Part shown: one piece after another, positions 1 to 9,484 of the stretch | Position numbering within the stretch: position 1 is the first letter of the stretch | How the letters are laid out: each line of letters begins with the position of its first letter | NCBI GenBank assembly: GCA_047967505.1 | Contig: CM106540.1 | DNA: 64,000 nt | Strand: one strand, 5' to 3' | From: Dipteris shenzhenensis | Lineage: Eukaryota > Polypodiophyta > Polypodiopsida > Gleicheniales | The notes under the pieces: model-generated | What the model was told of the DNA's origin: nothing | Database searches by the model: none | What the model saw: only the letters and a program-made list of their open reading frames with translations | Translations under genes and position numbers: made by a program

Positions 1-545
1 TATTAGAGCTCGATTCGTGGTAAGGAGCTCAAGAAAGCAAACCAAGTTCGTGGTGTCCTAGTAAGAGGATCAATGTTGCTTTTCTTTTTTTTGGAGTTTG
101 GGAGCAAATCTCTGCAGGTAGCATAGTCGAAAAGTGCAAGAGTGCACTGTCTCAGATTGGGATGCCCTTCACGGTGTGGCGAGAGGGTAGTATATGCTAC
201 AAGCATAGGCAAAATCCTCAATGAAATTATTTTTTTGATTCAAGGCCATTTCGGGGCCCGTTTTGGTGGCAGAAGTTTTTCGCAAGCACTCAAGAAAGTG
301 CCCTGTTTTTGCTGTGCGACCATTGTTCTGCAGGTTGGTGAAAAGTTATTGCAGAAATTATATCATATACCTATGTGCAGAGATATTGGGAGTGATAAAA
401 TCATTCTTATTTCCTGTTGATGCATAATCGTCATTAGGAAGTGACTGTGTGGTCAAATACCACTCTCGTCAATTTTGCATATTTGCCCTTGTGAGGCAGA
501 AGTTGTGTTTTTTTGTAATGACAGAATATTTTGCAGTGTTCTATA
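1..545. other. Unassigned leader upstream of copia gag
   Basis: No gene is recognised here. The stretch lies directly upstream of a copia gag start on the + strand, so it may include remnants of the 5' LTR and leader. I found no tRNA-Met primer-binding site (TGGTATCAGAGC) and no clear LTR border. Short open frames on both strands resemble nothing known. Confidence 0.4.
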
Positions 546-1452
546 ATGATGTCTAATGCTCTTTCACATATTGTCAGTGAAAAGCTTGACAAGAACAACT
601 TCCAAGCATGGAAGTTTAGAATAACAAATTTCCTCAAGGGAAAAGGCTATTGGGAGTTCATTACTGGAGCTGAACAAGAACCAGTTATTCCTAATGTTCC
701 CAATCAACAGGAGTTGCAGGCATTTAAAGGCTGGCATGAGAGAGCCAGAAAAGTTATGTACTAGCTGTCTATCAGTATTTCAGATTCTATGATTGTGCAT
801 ATTCAAGATGCAAGCACACCGAAGGAGGCATGGAATACTTTGACAAAAATGTATAGCACAAATATGCAAGCCAGGAAAATGCAGCTCAAGCAGGAGTTGC
901 ATAATGTGCAGAGAGGAAATATGAGCATCAATGACTACCACATGAAGGTGAGGAAGATTGCAGATGCACTTGCTTCTATTGGGTCACCAGTGGAAGATGA
1001 TGATTTAGTTTTTGTGACCTTCAATGGTCTAGGAAAGGATTATGCACAATTTCAGACATCCATTGCCGTCCGTGAGAATTATCCTGATTTTGAGGAGTTG
1101 ATTGCTCTTCTAATTTCTAAAGAGCAGAGAAATGAGGTGCATCTTCTTTAGGAGGAATTTCAAAAGAAGTTGTCTTCTATTCAAATGTTGGAAGAGGTAG
1201 AGGCAGAGGTAGAGCTGACCGATTTGGAGGATGAGGTAGAGCATAGGCCGATTTGGAGGCTGAGGTAGAGCATAGGTGGATTTGGAGGCTGAGGTAGACC
1301 AGTCCTATGGAGGAGGACATGGTAACTTTAGAGGTAAGGGGAGCCAAAGAGGTTGTGGTGGATGGCAGAGAGGCCAAAATGCAAACAGCAATGTTGAATG
1401 CTACTACTGTGGTAAAATGGGTCATATGGTTAAAGACTACTATAAAAAGTAG
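546..1452 (+). pseudogene. copia A gag (capsid and zinc knuckle), degenerate
   Basis: The start is taken as the ATG at 546 or the next codon at 549, followed by SNALSHIVSEKLDKNNFQAW, typical of plant copia Gag (UBN2 family). The frame carries stops TAG at 762 and TAG at 1,149. It then shifts frame before a CCHC knuckle at about 1,402-1,440. In that knuckle the last cysteine reads tyrosine (CYYCGKMGHMVKDY), so zinc binding should be impaired. A further TAG lies at 1,450. The sequence around 1,190-1,300 is a short GAGGTAGAG-type repeat coding a low-complexity linker. The product would have packaged element RNA; it is now non-functional. Confidence 0.85.
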
Positions 1453-1569
1453 AATGACATCATGATTGGAAAATTGCAGCAAGGCAATTATGCAGCCTCT
1501 AGTAGACAGGGTGATGATAGAAATGAGCATCTGTTTATGGTGCAGCACATGACCAATTCTGTGACAAGT

Positions 1570-2763
1570 GCAAAAGAAAGCAATGATGTGTGGTATCTTG
1601 ACTCAGGTGCATCAAACCACATGACAGGTCATGCAAAATGGATGCAGGATGCAAGGAAAATGGAAAGACTAGGATTTGTGGAGACTAGTGATGATACTGC
1701 ACATGTGCAGATTGGTAAAATTCCTTTGTCTATGCAGGATGGAAAAAAGAAATACCTGTCTGATGTATTTCATGTCCCATATATCACCAAGAACTTGGTC
1801 TCTATTGGTTAAATGGTTGAGCAGGGCTTGCAGGTCAGATTTATTCCTCATGGATGCTTTGTTGAGGATATGAAAAATAAAGGTCGCTTGATAGCAAAAG
1901 GGAAGAAGAAGGGCATGATGTTTACATTGGATGCGGACATGCCTGAATTGAGTGCAGTAATGTTCACACATGGGACCGATGTAGTTGCAAAAATTGATAT
2001 CTGGCATAAATGCATTGGTCATGTTAATGTACAACGACTTTAATTAATGCAGGCCCAAAATATTATTGCAGGATTGCCTAAGTTCAAGGTTGCAGAAATG
2101 CATAAGGTATGTGAAGCCTGTCAATTTGGAAAACAGGCAAGGAAACCATTTCCTAGACATGTTCAAGAGAGTAAGAGGCCATTGGAATTAATCCACTCTG
2201 ATGTGTGGACTACTAAAGCTGCATCTATAATTGGAGGCTATCATTATTTTGTCACTTTTATTGATGACTACAATAGAAAAGTTTGGGTGTATTTTATGAA
2301 AAAGAAAAGTGAAGTGTTTGGGAATTTCAAAGCTTTTAAAGCTATGGTTGAAAGAGAAACAAGCCTGCAAATAAAATGCCTAAGGTCAGATGGAGGGGAA
2401 GAGTATCTCTCAAATGAGCTTGCAAGTTTCCTGGAGGAGCATGGCATAAAGTAGCAATATTCATGCAGTCAAACCCCATAACAAAATGGACTTGCAGAAA
2501 GGAAAAACAGGCATATTGGAGAGGTATCTCGTGCCATGCTTAACGAAAAAGACCTGCTAGATTATTATTGGGTTGAAGCAGTTGCTATAGCAGTCTACAT
2601 AATGAATAGGACTTCCACTGCAGCAATACATGGCATGATGCCAGAGGAGAGGTATACTGGTAGGAAACCAGATATTTCTCATTTGAAAGTTTTTGGTTGC
2701 ATTGCGTATGTTCATGTGCCAGATGAGTTGAGATCCAAGTTGGATCCAAAAGCTGAGTTCTAA
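1570..2763 (+). pseudogene. copia A protease and integrase, degenerate
   Basis: An aspartic-protease motif (WYLDSGASNHMTG) lies at about 1,590-1,626. It is followed by the GAG-pre-integrase region with the zinc ligands WHKCIGH and CEACQFGK (1,990-2,130). The integrase core keeps the DDE positions: D in LIHSDVWT, D in LRSDGGEEY and E in NGLAERKNR. The frame is constant but carries stops TAA 1,810, TAA 2,041, TAG 2,452 and TAA 2,479, several of them where family members have Gln. After 2,761 the frame shifts. The protein would have cut the polyprotein and inserted cDNA. Confidence 0.88.
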
Positions 2764-3339
2764 GTGTATCTTTATTGGTTATTCTATGCAGCAGAAAGGG
2801 TATAGATACTATAACCCTTCTACTCGTAAGTTTATAGTGAGCAAAGATGTTGTTTTTTATGAGATGAGTAGTTGGTATAAACCAGTAAATGTGATTGATG
2901 ATGTAGATGCACAAAATTGTAACGCTGCACATAATTCACAGTAGCAATCACAAAATATTAGTGGACCTATAGTGTCCTCTAGCAGTGGTTCACATACTTC
3001 GCCATGGATAGGCAAATTGAGATCAGGAGGATCTCCTCAAAGCAATGGAGATAGTGGTATGCAAGTATCACCAAAAGGAAAAGAGAAAGTAGATCAGCCC
3101 ATGGTTGATGTGAATGCAGGTCACTATTATGTGGATGGTGAATCCAGTGGCTTAGAACGAGCCTTGATGATTAGTTGGGTATTCCTTCTGTTGTTACACC
3201 TAGAGTAAGGAAGACAAGGGATGGTTTGAGAGCACCTGGTAGTGAGCCTATTTTGTGCAGGTCTACCAGAGCCAAGTATCCTATGGATAGGCTGAAATAT
3301 GATGGATTTACAGCCATTCACTATGCCTATATGGTCAAA

Positions 3340-3829
3340 GTGATACATGAACCAAAACCTACTTCTTTTGAGCAAAATGGGAGAAAGACATGGATGAAGA
3401 AATGGATGCCTTGGAAGCAAATGCTACATGGGAATTGGTGCCTTTGCCTAAAGACAAGAATGCAATTGATTGCAAGTGGGTTTATAAGGTGAAGCACGAT
3501 GCAGATGGTTTTGTGAATAGATACAAGGCAAGATTAGTTGTCAAGGGGTATGCACAGACATATGGCATTGATCATGAAGAAACATTCCATCCGGTTGCAA
3601 GGATGGCAACTGTAAGAGCAGTCGTTGCTATGGCTGCATCAAATGGATGGTCTTTACATCAAATGGATGTAAAGAATGCCTTCTTGCATGGTGATTTGCA
3701 AGAAGAAGTCTATATGGAGCAGCCACCAGGTTATGTTCATGCTGTTCATCCTAAGTTTGTTTGCAGGTTAAAGAAAGCCTTGTATGGCTTAAAGCAAAAA
3801 CCCAGAGCATGGTATGACAAGATAGGATA
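3340..3829 (+). pseudogene. copia A reverse transcriptase, N-terminal part
   Basis: An uninterrupted frame from 3,390 to 3,830 codes the front half of a copia RT (RVT_2). Motifs in order are [54 protein letters not shown] and [19 protein letters not shown]. The catalytic YVDD box is not in this part; it lies in the downstream segment at about 13,170. The frame ends in foreign sequence at 3,830, which marks the break point. Confidence 0.92.
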
Positions 3830-5100
3830 GAGCTAGAGAGGGACAGGGAGGACAAGGCGAGTAGGTGAGAGGTAGAGATAGGTATGAGGAGGCTAACGGA
3901 GGGGGAACAGGAAGAGCATATGGGGAGGAGGATGAGAAAACTAAGCGTGGCTACCAAGAGAGCTTGCCGAATATCATTGCTGGGCTGAATCAAGGATGCA
4001 ATTGTCGATTAAAGTGTTTCCTTGTAGCTGCATGAGGTCAAAAAATTTGATGTCGCCATGAAGGTAAGTTTGAAATAGGGCTCTCAGAATATGAGCTCCA
4101 ATGAATTCGTCACTGGAGAATCCTTATGGCTTAGAGAATCCTTTGTAAGGGATGGCGCTTCTGCTTCAATCCTCCTCGCCACTCTGCTCGAGAATGGTAT
4201 TCTCGCATATCTCCTGAAGAGACCATTTTATAGCCTCTGTAATTTGCATCACCGTGAATAATCAACACCCCATCTCTTGCCGCTTTCTCTGAGGGAACAC
4301 CTCTACCATCATTACTTGTAAAAAAAAGATTGGTTGCAGATAAGTCTTTTCTTATTATTGCTTCTGTCTAATGGCACAAAACTGCAGCTGGCATTGGATG
4401 CTGGAGAAATAGAAGAACATGCAAGGAGTGCCACTGGTTTGTTAATTGGAAGAATGGAAAATGGAGAAAAAGGAAAACTATTTGGAGAGATGCCCTCTTG
4501 CCTTCCTCCATCGACTCCCCCAGACATCGTCTGGGCATCGTCCAACAATGGGTTGTTTTTCGAATAGATGGCAGCTTTCAAAGGCCTTTGGCTTGTTGGA
4601 GAGCCTATCGGAACAACAACCTCCTCTACGATCGTTCTTGTGTCCACTCTCAGAGGATGTGATGTGAGATCCAGTGTCTGTGGTTACTGCCCAGGCCCAA
4701 TCATGAAATCAAAGAGTCCAAAGAATAGGTGGGTACATGTCTTCTAACTTGGCCACTCCACATTCCTTCTCTCGCGAATGTCCTTCCACATAGCGAGTAA
4801 TTGGTTGAGTACTTAGCTGTAGGATAGTTCTGAGGAGTGAACTGCGTCACAGCCTAGTCCAATTAGTGCCAACCAAGTTAGGGGCTCATTTACATACAGT
4901 TTGGTTGGAATGGTTAGATTCGTGCATTTGGAGAAATATTTAGTCAGGGTAAAGACGAGCGCGAATAAGTGTTTTACTCAACCGCTGTGACAGGCATGGT
5001 TTTAAATCAATATATAGTTGTAGATTTTACTTGGCCAACTTAGAAATAGTGAATTTTTGCCTTATTTTCATGTGACTAACTAGTTCATGTTTCAATTATA
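3830..5100. other. Unassigned sequence inside the copia break
   Basis: This stretch follows the copia break directly. No CACTA-type terminus is visible at 3,830, so the left edge of the insertion is not a clean transposon end. A small open frame on + (about 4,334-4,567) and an overlapping one on - (4,312-4,647) show no recognisable domain. The + frame starts with a leucine-rich run that could mimic a signal peptide. I assign no function. Confidence 0.4.
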
Positions 5101-5112
5101 TATTCTTGATAG

Positions 5113-5181
5113 GTAGTGTGAATCCCATAGCAAGTAAGCGGAGCGAATCAGGAAACACCAGTCATGCAGCTAACTATGCAC
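5113..5181 (+). other. Candidate small exon near a CACTA fragment
   Basis: A 69-bp block is bounded by a good acceptor (TTGATAG at 5,106-5,112) and a good donor (GTAAGT at 5,182). It reads 23 codons without a stop (SVNPIASKRSESGN and onward). It lies upstream of the CACTA remnant on the same strand and might be an exon of the same element. No protein family is recognised, so this is inference from splice signals only. Confidence 0.3.
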
Positions 5182-5504
5182 GTAAGTATGCTATTACACC
5201 AATCCATGTTTTTTGCGCAACACATCAAAATATGATGCGCTCTTACATATTACATCTCCAACACTGGAGACGATATTTTACTAAATGGGAAAAAGGCCCA
5301 TTTCCCTATGATCATCATTTTACGAAAAGAGTTGCACCGACTCTTCGCCATATGTTATCTATAGTTTTTTCTCTCTCTCTCTCTCACTCCACCTTTTATG
5401 CACTTCCATGTTCTTCTGCATGCATTCTCATTTATATGTCTTTAGCATTGCCCACCAAGTCATCTGACTACTCGCAATTTTATTTGTATTTGATAGGGTT
5501 GACA

Positions 5505-6015
5505 AGTTTGATCAAGTACTCTTAGGTGAATGTACGATGCTAGAGTACGATGATGATATAGAAGATCAACTCGGTATAAAGTTAGAGATAGACTTATTTG
5601 GCACGTTAGACTTGGCTCAGGATGAAGCCGTTGATGTAAATGCTCTTCGTTGTTTTTTTTCATCTCAAATTTGGACATGAATATATATATGAGCTTCAAA
5701 GGCTTGATGTACATGCTCTTATACTTTTATTCTCTCAAAGGATCAAACATGTATGAAAGGGAAAAAAATTTTATCAATGGGAAAAACTACCTTTTAAGGT
5801 CGATATAGGATAAAACACTCTCTGTAAAACGTTGCTATAGGAAACTGTCTCAATGTTGCTATATAACGGCCATTCACAATTCTAATAAGTGTCGCTATAT
5901 AGCGACGCTTGTCTAAAGTCGCTATATAATGACACTTAATAAATCTCGCTTTAGTTCCCCATGCCCGCTAAATGTCGATGCTTAAGCTTCGGAATAAGAC
6001 CCGTGTGTAGTAGTG
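5505..6015 (+). mobile_element. CACTA/EnSpm 3'-end fragment A
   Basis: From about 5,505 the sequence matches, in inverted orientation, the acidic C-terminal exon and 3' flank of the CACTA transposase copy at 9.1-9.5 kb (QVLL, TMLE and DDDI coding). It then passes through subterminal repeats at 5,830-5,950 and reaches GTGTGTAGTAGTG ending at 6,015. That is the complement of CACTACTACAC, a plausible CACTA terminal inverted repeat. The fragment is thus the right end of a + strand CACTA element whose body is missing. Confidence 0.7.
5826..5950. repeat. CACTA subterminal palindromic repeats (copy A)
   Basis: Several copies of a 16-bp palindrome, consensus GTCGCTATATAGCGAC, occur at 5,853, 5,891 and 5,919 with mismatches. 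In known CACTA elements such subterminal repeats bind the element-encoded DNA-binding protein. The same motif recurs at 9.1, 12.85, 29.95 and 33.35 kb and ties those blocks into one family. Confidence 0.75.
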
Positions 6016-7859
6016 TTTGATATAAAATTGTATATTGTGTCTCCCTATTTTGGAAAAAGGTACTTTTTTTTCCAAAAAAAGAGTCGTGTTGTCGTTTGCA
6101 TGACTTTATTTCCATTTTCTCTAACTCCGTGTTCTCTCCTAATTCATTCCTTACAGGCCCTTTTGAGACCCTTCTCCCCAATGCTCAAGTTTAATTTTTT
6201 GTACATAAGCCTATCAATTGATCCATATACAACTCCATTTCTATATTTATTGTACTATTAGGTCCTTGAATTTAATTTTTCTCAGTGTTCATGGACAGCT
6301 CATCTAAAGAATATGTGCCAACTAATAACTCTTCTCTCATTATTATCCCACCTTGAGATGTTGTACTAGTTAGCAGTTCATTGATGCTCCATCTCAATGA
6401 TTTTTGTAAATCAATATCTCTTCTTTTCAACATCAATACCCCCTCCCAAGAAGTTGTGCCAATTATTATTTCCCACTTGAACATGAATATCCTCTGTTGA
6501 GAACTTGTACCGATCAAAAACTTTCTCCATTAAACAATGTACTCAAAGTGTTAAAAAGGTTGATCCCCACATATGATGCATTATATTTAAGGGAGGTTTA
6601 AGGGTCGTCAAATGGATCAAGCTTTGAAATCTACTCTTGAAATCCCTTAACAATGCTAATAAGCTGGTTTTAAAAAATGCCAAGCAATAAAAGAAAAAGG
6701 ATGTGCTCTAGCATTACAAAGGGCATGCAAAGGTTGTGTTTTCATCAAATAGTAGAGTGCATATCCTAATCTTGCCATGGGACATCATTAAGGAAGGACA
6801 AAAAGTCCTTGATAAAATTAAGCAATTTGAGAGGAAGCTATGTAGAAATTTTCAAGAAGTATTTGATAGCACTAAGAAGACATTGTCTTTGTAGTCAATA
6901 TCTCTATCTCCTAATAGCTATCTACTCAATAAGACTCTGAAAGAGGTATTTGTTACCTTTAAGACGTCGTCTTGAAGAAACCTACCAAAGAAAAAATATT
7001 AAAAAGTCGTAAGAAGTTATCTGCAAAAATAGAGGTTATATACTAAAAGTATTAAGGTTGGGTGCATTGGCTAGACACTGGGCTCAGAGATTTGATACAA
7101 GAAGCTAGAAACCATGACCAATGTAAATTCCACCCCAACTCCAAGGACTTCATGGTAGGAGGGCTAAACAAAATGACACGCATGTAGGCTTGAATGGTGG
7201 AGATTCTAAGTAGGGAATGGGTGGGCCTATGTTACTCTTTGACATTCACCTTTATTACAAGTATGATATCTACTTAAATGTATGACAAGAGGCTCCACTC
7301 CCCTCAATCAGTCTCCTCTTCCCCTTTTACTAATTATTGGAGGATTTTATTCTATTAATTCTCCTGAGGTACTTTATATGTGCTTTGTAGGTTCTTAGGG
7401 CCTTAGCACATGGATTTGACTAGCATGGGTTTGGGATGGGACTATATTTGTCATCATTATCCTATCCTAGACCAAGTGGTCTACGATGGGTTTAGGAAGG
7501 GTATAGCCATTGTTTCTCACATCCTCGACCTTGGCCTCAAGACCCTGGGAACAAGAATGGCATCCCCTTTTTGGGGGGTTGGGAAGGATGGAATGATAAC
7601 ATGTGTCCTTGTCCCCACCTCCTAAATACATGAAATGATACCATGTGTCCTCTTCCACCTAACCCATGCCTAGTTCTTTTGACGCTTAGCACAAGGTGGA
7701 AAGTAAATAGAATAGAATTAATACATTTGAATATGTATGGGACCACATTTTTCCATTCCCATCGTGTTTCCTCACATACGAGTAACCTGACCCATCTATG
7801 ACGGGCTTGCGACTCGCTCCGTCGGGTCTAAAGGTTGGGATCCTAGGCTCCCTTTCATT
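6016..7859. other. Unassigned AT-rich spacer between facing CACTA fragments
   Basis: No conserved protein domain, RNA gene or terminal repeat is recognised. Short open frames at 6,272-6,517 (-) and 7,410-7,625 (+) overlap frames on the other strand and resemble nothing known. The stretch separates two inverted CACTA 3' ends. Confidence 0.4.
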
Positions 7860-8053
7860 AATTCAAGGAATATAATTTAATATTTTTTTTATAAATATCA
7901 ATATCTAAATGGTTCTTATGAAATTTAATCACTTTTGAAGACTATTCTTTGGAGTCTAGAACTCGCGGTTGCCTATAGCTTGCTTGTTAGTTCTGCGATC
8001 GTTGATTAGCTTCGCAGGTCTCTGAGTGTGCCAACTTTCTTAAAGTAGTAGTA

Positions 8054-8090
<37 letters not shown>

Positions 8091-8845
8091 TGGTTAATTT
8101 ATATATTATATAATTATTTGATTTTGTTTAATATTTGAGAAATTATTTATAAATTTATATATATACTCTCTCTCTCTCTCTCTCTCTCTCGGTTGCAAAC
8201 CGGTTTAGGAATTAAGGTTTAATATAATATAGACTATATTATAAACTATATAATATTATATTATATTGTATTGTATTGTATTATCTCCTCTCTCTCTCTC
8301 TATATATATATATATATCATTTTTTCTAATTATTTGAGAAATTTTTTATAAATTAATATAAGAAATATACTCTCTCTCTCTCTCTCATCTATCTATCTCT
8401 CCCTCTCCCTCCTCTCTCTCCTCCCTCAACTACTTCTATCTTTCTCTATATCTCTCAGTGCTCTTATATAATATAATCTAGACTATACTATAAACTCTAT
8501 AAGATTTTATTATATTATATTCTCTCTCTCTCTCTCTCTCTTTCTCTCTGCATTTTTGGAGACTATTCTTGACTCTCAGTTGCCTGCAGAAGACTGCTTA
8601 TTAGTTCTGCGATCATCGATTCATTGAGCATGTCACTGAGTCTAACAACTTCCAAACCCTAAACCCTAAACCGATTTGAGAGAGAGAGAGAGAGAGAGAT
8701 TCTCTCTCCCCCTCTCCCTCCTCTCTCTCCTCCCTTTGCTGCCCCTATCTTTCTCTATATCTCTCAGTGTCTCTCTCTCAATGCTCTTATATAACATAAT
8801 ATAGACTATATTATAAACTGTATAATATTATATTATATTATATTG

Positions 8846-8907
<62 letters not shown>

Positions 8908-9062
8908 GAATTTTTGGCGACTATTCTTGACTCTTGGTTGCCTGCAAACTGCTTATTAGTTTTGCGATCATTGATTCATTGCACAAGTCACCGAGTCTAT
9001 CAACTTCCTAAACCCTAAACCAATTTGCAACAGAGAGAGAGAGAGACGTCTCTCTCTCTCTC
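7860..9062. repeat. Microsatellite-rich tandem repeat with (TA)n, (CT)n and telo-box motifs
   Basis: Three degenerate copies of a unit containing GACTATTCTTGACTC and TTAGTTCTGCGATCATTGAT occur near 7,940, 8,555 and 8,913. They are linked by (TA)n (8,055-8,085, 8,300-8,316) and (CT)n runs (8,168-8,191, 8,521-8,545, about 8,848-8,900). Short telomere-type motifs AAACCCTAAACCC follow two of the copies (8,652, 9,008). The last two copies have a period near 358 bp. No coding potential is seen. Confidence 0.85.
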
Positions 9063-9104
9063 TCTAGCGCTAATCGTCGATATTAGAAGCACGCCTCGTT
9101 AAGG

Positions 9105-9210
9105 GTTGCTATATAGCGACTTTAGTCAAACGTCACTATATATAGCGATATTTGACTAAAGTCCCTATAGTGACTTTTATCAGAATTGTAAGTGTCGTTA
9201 TATAGCGACA
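9105..9210. repeat. CACTA subterminal palindromic repeats (copy B, 3' side)
   Basis: Copies of GTYGCTATATAGCGAC occur at 9,105-9,120, about 9,131 and about 9,194. The block and its flank up to 9,535 are an inverted copy of 5,505-5,950, so these are the same element end in opposite orientation. Confidence 0.75.
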
Positions 9211-9484
9211 CTGAGATACTTTTTTATAGCAACGTTTTACAGAGAGTTTTTTTTCTCATATCGACCTTAAAAGTTAGTTTTCTCCAATGGCAATTTTTTT
9301 TAAATTTTCATGCATGTTTGAAAATAAAAGTACGAGAGCATGTACATCAAGCTTTGCAGCTCATATATTCATGTCCAAGTTTGAGATGAAAAAAATCAAT
9401 GAAGAGCATTTACATAACGGTTTCATCTCGAGCCAAGTCTAACGTGCCAAACAAGTCTATCTCTAACTCTATACCGAGTTGATC

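Larger units (their letters stand above)
546..3829 (+). mobile_element. Ty1/copia retrotransposon A, 5' portion (gag to middle of RT)
   Basis: The order gag, zinc knuckle, protease, integrase, reverse transcriptase is that of Ty1/copia. The coding frame is broken by several stops and at least two frameshifts, so the element is dead. The reading ends in the middle of the RT domain just after the motif WYDKI at about 3,827. The missing continuation of RT, beginning NADHTLYYK, is found at about 13,100 on the same strand. The two parts are therefore one ancient element separated by about 9.3 kb of later DNA. Neither LTR could be delimited. Confidence 0.9.

Noticed and set aside
546-2944. Alternative genetic code (TAA/TAG = Gln) for the whole genome
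   Set aside because: HKT has no in-frame TAA/TAG in 710 codons and ends in TAA after a complete domain. Transposase Gln positions are CAA/CAG. TGA also appears at Arg and Trp positions. Deamination explains all of this.
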